The notes beneath the pieces were generated by a model. It was not told the DNA's origin. It searched no databases and saw only the letters and a program-made list of their open reading frames with translations. A stretch of 5,171 bases of DNA from Gemmobacter sp964439015 (GTDB lineage: Bacteria; Pseudomonadota; Alphaproteobacteria; Rhodobacterales; Rhodobacteraceae), in contig CAYTMV010000106.1 in NCBI GenBank assembly GCA_964439015.1, positions 1 through 5,171 of the forward strand. The letters run 5' to 3'. The position numbers and the translations under genes were made by a program. Each line of letters opens with the position of its first letter. Within the stretch, counting starts at the first letter, position 1. Positions 4,602 to 5,171 of this stretch are shown here, piece by piece.

Positions 4602-5171
4602 TCAGTTCGGCAGCTTGGCCTTGCGCAGATAGGGCAGGACGACGTTGATGTCGCCAAATTGTGCCTTGGCATCCTCCAGCGAGACGGAGGTGCGCACGAT
4701 CACATCCTCGCCCACTTTCCAGTCGGCCGGGGTGGCAATCGGGTATGTGTCGGCAGTCTGCACCGCGTCCAGCGCGCGCAGGATCTCGGCGAAGTTGCGG
4801 CCCACGGTCATCGGATAGATCAGCATCACCCGGATCTTCTTGTCCGGGCCGATGATGAAGGTGGTGCGGACTGACGCCGAGTCATTTGCGGTGCGGCCAT
4901 CGGGCAGCCACGCTTCGGCAGGCAGCATGTCATAGAGTTTCGAGACCTGCAGCGAGGTGTCGTCGATGATCGGGAAATCGGGTTTGGCCTGCGCGACCTG
5001 CTCGATGTCCACCTTCCATTTGTGGTGTTCGGACACGGTATCGACCGAGACGCCAATCACCTTGGTGTTGCGGCGCGCAAACTCGGGCAGCAGCCGCGAG
5101 ACGGCGCCGAACTCGGTGGTGCAGACCGGCGTGAAGTCCTTGGGATGCGAGAACAGGATCGCATAGCTGTC
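4602..5171 (-). CDS. 1-Cys peroxiredoxin (Prx6 type, AhpC/TSA family), N-terminus beyond the window
   Basis: The reading frame is open from the right edge: 189 residues are visible before the stop at 4604-4602, against about 215-220 for the family, so about 28 N-terminal residues are missing. A GTG at 5060 opens a shorter frame, but 37 conserved residues lie upstream of it, so it is not the start. The catalytic motif HPKDFTPVCTTEF has the peroxidatic cysteine as visible residue 17 (codon 5123-5121). The partner arginine is in SVRTTF, visible residue 102, followed by IIGPDKKIRVMLIYPM and GRNFAEILRALDAVQ. No other cysteine is present in the visible part, and the C-terminal extension containing TPADWKVGEDVIV is that of the Prx6 subfamily. 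These enzymes reduce hydrogen peroxide and organic peroxides in the cytoplasm, using an external thiol to recycle the sulfenic acid. A strong terminator follows, so it is the last gene of its transcript. Confidence 0.95.
   Translation of the reverse strand, partial: DSYAILFSHPKDFTPVCTTEFGAVSRLLPEFARRNTKVIGVSVDTVSEHHKWKVDIEQVAQAKPDFPIIDDTSLQVSKLYDMLPAEAWLPDGRTANDSASVRTTFIIGPDKKIRVMLIYPMTVGRNFAEILRALDAVQTADTYPIATPADWKVGEDVIVRTSVSLEDAKAQFGDINVVLPYLRKAKLPN

Noticed and set aside
4440..4874. A 144-codon plus-strand open frame across the terminator and peroxiredoxin gene
   Set aside because: It runs through a clear minus-strand terminator hairpin and the antisense of a conserved peroxiredoxin, so it is a GC-rich shadow.

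Overview
The window is a high-GC (roughly mid-60s percent by eye) stretch of bacterial chromosome. The protein families, the dense GC-rich codons and the small DUF1127 protein point to an alphaproteobacterium, most likely Rhodobacterales (Rhodobacter/Paracoccus-like). That placement is inference from gene content, not a database match. No mobile element, CRISPR array, tRNA or rRNA is visible, and gene-free gaps are all about 200 bases or less.

Layout, left to right. (1) Positions 1-1070, minus strand: most of a fused MaoC-like hotdog / phosphate acyltransferase gene, cut by the left edge so its C-terminus is missing. (2) Positions 1071-1274: a 204-base divergent intergenic region with a 12-base perfect palindrome and a 7-base inverted repeat, presumably carrying promoters for both sides. 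(3) Positions 1275-4122, plus strand: a two-gene operon, manC (mannose-1-phosphate guanylyltransferase fused to a type II mannose-6-phosphate isomerase) and manB (phosphomannomutase), 22 bases apart. Together they encode all three steps from fructose-6-phosphate to GDP-mannose, the mannosyl and fucosyl donor precursor for surface polysaccharide. (4) Positions 4122-4203: a short convergent intergenic region with an intrinsic terminator that works best for leftward transcripts, a palindrome and a second hairpin. (5) Positions 4204-4419, minus strand: a 71-residue DUF1127 protein with a strong Shine-Dalgarno and a plausible heat-shock-sigma-type promoter. (6) Positions 4550-4593: a strong hairpin terminator. 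(7) Positions 4602-5171, minus strand: a 1-Cys peroxiredoxin (Prx6 type), cut by the right edge so about the first 28 residues are missing.

Most of the window is ordinary housekeeping or envelope metabolism, and I see no clear new system. The points most worth a second look are an apparently altered hydratase active site with a calcium-loop-like acidic stretch in the MaoC domain of the left gene, and the DUF1127 transcript, with its RpoH-like promoter, repeated octamer in the upstream region and structured 3' end that resembles the arrangement of the R. sphaeroides DUF1127/CcsR small-RNA locus.
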